The notes below the pieces were generated by a model, which saw only the letters and a list, made by a program, of their open reading frames with translations, had not been told where the DNA came from and searched no databases. Positions 12,278 to 14,210 of a DNA stretch of 14,210 nucleotides are shown here, in pieces. A program made the translations under genes and the position numbers. This DNA is from Candidatus Methylomirabilota bacterium (GTDB taxonomy: Bacteria > Methylomirabilota > Methylomirabilia > Methylomirabilales > JACQHM01). Each line of letters opens with the position of its first letter. Positions within the stretch are counted from its first letter, which is position 1. The stretch spans positions 1-14,210 of the forward strand of contig JACQHM010000215.1 in NCBI GenBank assembly GCA_016199025.1, read 5' to 3'.

Positions 12278-12548
12278 CGTGACCTTCCCCCTTTCCGTCC
12301 ACCCTCGGGCCTCACGGGACGAGGTGGTTGGCGTCCAGAACGGAGCCTTGAAGCTCCGGGTTGCCGCCCCCCCTGTCGAAGGTGAGGCCAACGAGGCGTG
12401 CCTCCGCTTCCTCGCCAAAACCCTCGGCCTCTCCCGCTCGCGGCTAGAGATTGTGAAAGGGGAGAGGTCCCGCCACAAGGTCATCCGGGTCAAGAACGTG
12501 CAGGTCGAGGACCTCCTAGAGCGGCTCTCCACGTTGGAACGGCCCTAG
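12240..12548 (+). CDS. yggU: DUF167 / YggU family protein
   Basis: A 102-residue protein of the DUF167 family, short and of unassigned function. Recognisable segments are the PLSVHPRASRDEVVG entry strand, LKLRVAAPPVEGEANEACL and the LGLSRSRLEIVKGERSRHK hairpin region, a pattern shared across YggU homologues. ATG 12240 fits the family length; upstream in-frame starts lie wholly inside divIVA. The overlap of 38 bases with divIVA in another frame, with only a weak AGAGG ahead, suggests translational coupling. It is the last gene of the operon; the palindromic element at 12556 follows eight bases later. Confidence 0.9.
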   Translation: MSVNLDLRQNGPDVTFPLSVHPRASRDEVVGVQNGALKLRVAAPPVEGEANEACLRFLAKTLGLSRSRLEIVKGERSRHKVIRVKNVQVEDLLERLSTLERP

Positions 12549-12555
12549 AGATCGC

Positions 12556-12649
12556 TTCAAACCCCCTCGCAATGTAGGGGAGCCCCTCTGTGGGCTCCCG
12601 TCGAATGGGCGGCCGCAGAGGGCCGCCCCTACAAGAAACGGGTTTTGAA
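12556..12649. repeat. Nested palindromic element, likely bidirectional terminator
   Basis: This 94-base element fills the gap between convergent yggU and the lipoprotein gene. Two strong hairpins lie side by side: GGGAGCCC/GGGCTCCC (12578-12585 and 12592-12599, loop CTCTGT) and GGGCGGCC/GGCCGCCC (12607-12614 and 12621-12628, loop GCAGAG). They are enclosed by TGTAGGGG (12573-12580) and CCCCTACA (12626-12633). They are also enclosed by outer arms TTCAAACCC and GGGTTTTGAA near the ends. It could fold as a three-way junction on either strand. It resembles dispersed REP/MITE-like intergenic elements; a second copy is not in this window. Confidence 0.75.
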
Positions 12650-12656
12650 ACCAGTT

Positions 12657-13289
12657 CTAGGGGGCCTTCCGCACCACATCAAAGGTGAAGAGGAGGGGCT
12701 TGGCCTCAGCACCGATGTAGAAGGAGGACAGCTCGAGGAGGAGGGTCTTGGAATTCGGGGGAAGCTCGTGGAAGAGGAGAAGCCCCTCCCGCTCCTTGTT
12801 CGGGGAGAGGGCGACATACCCGGAGAAAATGGAGGCCTGGATGCTGGGGAGGGTTCCTGCCTGTTGCTTCTCTTCGGTCAACTGGAGGTAAAAATCCTCG
12901 TAGCGAAGGGGGAAGACCCGGAGGCGATCCTGGTCGGTGAGGCTGACCTGTTGGGGGTCGAAATAGACCGTCTCCTGGCCGCGGTTCTCCAGCTTCAAGA
13001 GGAAGGCGAGGGGCTTGGGCGAAGAGAGTGGGAGCGCTTCAAAGGGGTTGACGAGACCAGGCCGGTTTTTGTAGTACCAGGCGATGGACTCGAAGGAAAG
13101 CCATTCCACCACCAAGGTGATGTCCTTTTCGCTGTAGACAATCCGCTCCCCGACCGTCCGGCTGTCGGGAAGGGGCTGGGGGCCTGGCCGTAAGAAGGCT
13201 TCCCCCCCGGGACCCGAGGCGCACGCCGCAAGTGTGCCCGCCAAGAGGGTTGCCCCCACCGCTTGTCTGAACCACATCCTCATCGGCAT
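12657..13289 (-). CDS. Putative lipoprotein of unknown function
   Basis: A 210-residue protein with a lipoprotein signal: charged start MPMRMWFRQ, hydrophobic stretch VGATLLAGTL and lipobox LAAC with Cys23, then CASGPGGE. The mature part is predicted to be a beta-rich extracytoplasmic domain. Segments such as KPLAFLLKLENRGQETVYFD and LPPNSKTLLLELSSFYIG look like an immunoglobulin-like fold of the kind in which exported proteins describe polar contacts, but I recognise no named family. ATG 13289 is used; ATGs at 13283 and 13277 are equally possible, and no clear ribosome site separates them. The frame is open upstream into htpX, but that part is out-of-frame shadow. It follows htpX, with an intrinsic-terminator hairpin between them. 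Confidence 0.75.
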   Translation of the reverse strand: MPMRMWFRQAVGATLLAGTLAACASGPGGEAFLRPGPQPLPDSRTVGERIVYSEKDITLVVEWLSFESIAWYYKNRPGLVNPFEALPLSSPKPLAFLLKLENRGQETVYFDPQQVSLTDQDRLRVFPLRYEDFYLQLTEEKQQAGTLPSIQASIFSGYVALSPNKEREGLLLFHELPPNSKTLLLELSSFYIGAEAKPLLFTFDVVRKAP

Positions 13290-13300
13290 CCGTTCAAGAG

Positions 13301-13339
13301 AAAAAGGGGCAAGGGTCTCTCCATGTCTCCCCTTGCCCC
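13301..13339 (-). terminator. Intrinsic terminator after htpX
   Basis: On the minus strand GGGGCAAGGG (13339-13330) pairs perfectly over ten bases with CCCTTGCCCC (13315-13306), with a 14-base loop. A run of five T (13305-13301) follows directly. It sits 21 bases after the htpX stop and only 11 bases before the lipoprotein start, so it falls inside that gene's leader. Confidence 0.85.
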
Positions 13340-13360
13340 TTGTCCCTCGTTTCTTGCCCG

Positions 13361-14210
13361 CTAGTAGATTCTCATGGCCCGGAGCCTCGCCACCCTGGCC
13401 TCGATGGGGGGATGGGTGGAGAACCAGTTGACGAAGCTTCCCCCCCGTAAGGGGTTCACGATGAAGAGGTGGGCGGTGGCGGGGCTGGCGTTCATGGGGA
13501 CGATCCGCGAGGCTTGCTCCAATTTCTCCAGGGCGTTGGCGAGGGCCCAAGGCTTCTTCGTGAGGGAGGCCCCCGACGCATCCGCCTGGAACTCCCTGGT
13601 CCGGGAGATGGCCATCTGGATCAGCATTGCCGCGATGGGGGCGATGATGGCCATCACAATCAAGCCGAGGATGCCGCCTCCCCCTTCGTCATCGTCGCTT
13701 CGGGACATGCCCAGGAAAGCCCCCCAGCGGAGCATGTTGGCGATCCACATGATGGCGCCGGCTAACGTGGCGGCGATGGCCATGGTCAGGGTATCCCGGT
13801 TCCTGACGTGGGCCAGTTCGTGAGCCAGGACCCCTTCCAACTCCTCCTCATCCAGGATCCGCAAGATCCCCTGGGTGACGGCCACGGCGGCATGGTCAGG
13901 CGAGCGACCCGTGGCAAAGGCGTTGGGGGTCTCCGTCGGAATCAGGTAGAGCCGGGGCATGGGCATCCCCGCCCGCTGAGTGAAGTTCCGGACCATCTGA
14001 GAGAGCCTGGGGGCCTCGGCCTCGGAAAGCGCCTTGGCCCCATACATGGCCAGGACGATCTTATCCGAGAACCAGTAGGCACCCAGGTTCATCAGGGCGG
14101 CAAAGACCAGGGCGATCGTCATTCCCCCCCGGCCTCCCAAGCCTCCTCCCAGGAGGAGCAACAGGCCGGTCAAAAGGCCTAACAGGGCTGTCGTCTTCAG
14201 CGCATTGTTC
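13361..14210 (-). CDS. htpX: HtpX, membrane zinc metalloprotease (M48), start just off window
   Basis: An inner-membrane protease that degrades damaged membrane proteins, working with FtsH in envelope quality control. The frame is open to the window edge. It reads NNALKTTALLGLLTGLLLLL before the internal Met at 14173, and the last base (14210) is the G expected of an ATG at 14212-14210. The protein would be 283 residues, the usual HtpX length, and only two bases are missing. Counting from that Met, membrane spans lie near 5-25, 30-50, 145-165 and 185-205. The zinc site is HELAH (131-135), with Glu207 in REFQADASG as third ligand. The C-terminus WFSTHPPIEARVARL is characteristic. A terminator follows the stop. 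Confidence 0.94.
   Translation of the reverse strand, partial: NNALKTTALLGLLTGLLLLLGGGLGGRGGMTIALVFAALMNLGAYWFSDKIVLAMYGAKALSEAEAPRLSQMVRNFTQRAGMPMPRLYLIPTETPNAFATGRSPDHAAVAVTQGILRILDEEELEGVLAHELAHVRNRDTLTMAIAATLAGAIMWIANMLRWGAFLGMSRSDDDEGGGGILGLIVMAIIAPIAAMLIQMAISRTREFQADASGASLTKKPWALANALEKLEQASRIVPMNASPATAHLFIVNPLRGGSFVNWFSTHPPIEARVARLRAMRIY

Noticed and set aside
13290..13550. Extension of the lipoprotein frame upstream to 13550
   Set aside because: That part overlaps the coding C-terminus of htpX in another frame and crosses a terminator; the signal peptide and lipobox begin at 13289.
1..14210. CRISPR arrays, tRNA or rRNA genes, IS elements, phage genes, toxin-antitoxin pairs
   Set aside because: By eye I saw no regularly spaced repeats, cloverleaf, transposase or small toxin-like pair; a dedicated search could still find a weak case.

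Overview
The window is 14.2 kb of GC-rich bacterial chromosome. Genes are closely packed and often sit only a few bases apart or overlap. Starts carry strong Shine-Dalgarno sites and include GTG and TTG codons, and most intergenic gaps hold sigma70-type promoters with 17-bp spacers. Two features are compatible with a Rokubacteria/NC10 (Methylomirabilota)-like or related environmental soil or subsurface bacterium: a PQQ alcohol dehydrogenase with a lanthanide-type metal site, and a TctC (tripartite tricarboxylate transporter) remnant. That placement is inference only. I see no phage, IS element, CRISPR array, tRNA or rRNA.

Layout: (1) 1-118: promoter, Shine-Dalgarno site and first codons of a gene leaving the window to the left. 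(2) 192-2298, minus strand: a site-2-protease-like M50 membrane peptidase, then a HypE/AIR-synthase-like protein one base downstream, both read from a promoter at 2362-2390. (3) 2413-5324, plus strand: a collapsed TctC-type binding protein fused in frame to a Gfo/Idh/MocA oxidoreductase, then an MFS transporter. (4) 5406-7388: an isolated transcription unit for a periplasmic PQQ alcohol dehydrogenase with its own promoter, a long leader and a strong terminator hairpin. (5) 7468-8902: a FabI/FabL-like SDR reductase and a VOC protein behind a promoter overlapped by a palindrome. (6) 9056-10417, minus strand: homoserine kinase thrB followed by a small secreted cytochrome c with an unusual CxxxCH haem motif. 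(7) 10510-12548, plus strand: proC-yggT-divIVA-yggU, a widespread conserved bacterial cluster, divergent from thrB. (8) 12556-12649: a nested palindromic element between convergent genes. (9) 12657-14210, minus strand: a lipoprotein of unknown function and the HtpX protease, whose start lies just outside the window.

How the genes may work together: the flanks are housekeeping (threonine and proline synthesis, cell pole/division, membrane protein quality control). The middle, about 2.4-9.5 kb, looks like an accessory catabolic island with an uptake transporter, a sugar/cyclitol-type oxidoreductase, a periplasmic quinoprotein dehydrogenase, an SDR, a VOC protein and a candidate electron-accepting cytochrome. 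No PQQ biosynthesis genes, XoxG/XoxJ-type partners or dedicated regulator are in view, so a joint pathway is a hypothesis. The most unusual points are the lanthanide-type Asp pair in the dehydrogenase, the CxxxCH cytochrome, the TctC-oxidoreductase fusion with altered catalytic residues, and the compound palindrome at 12.6 kb.
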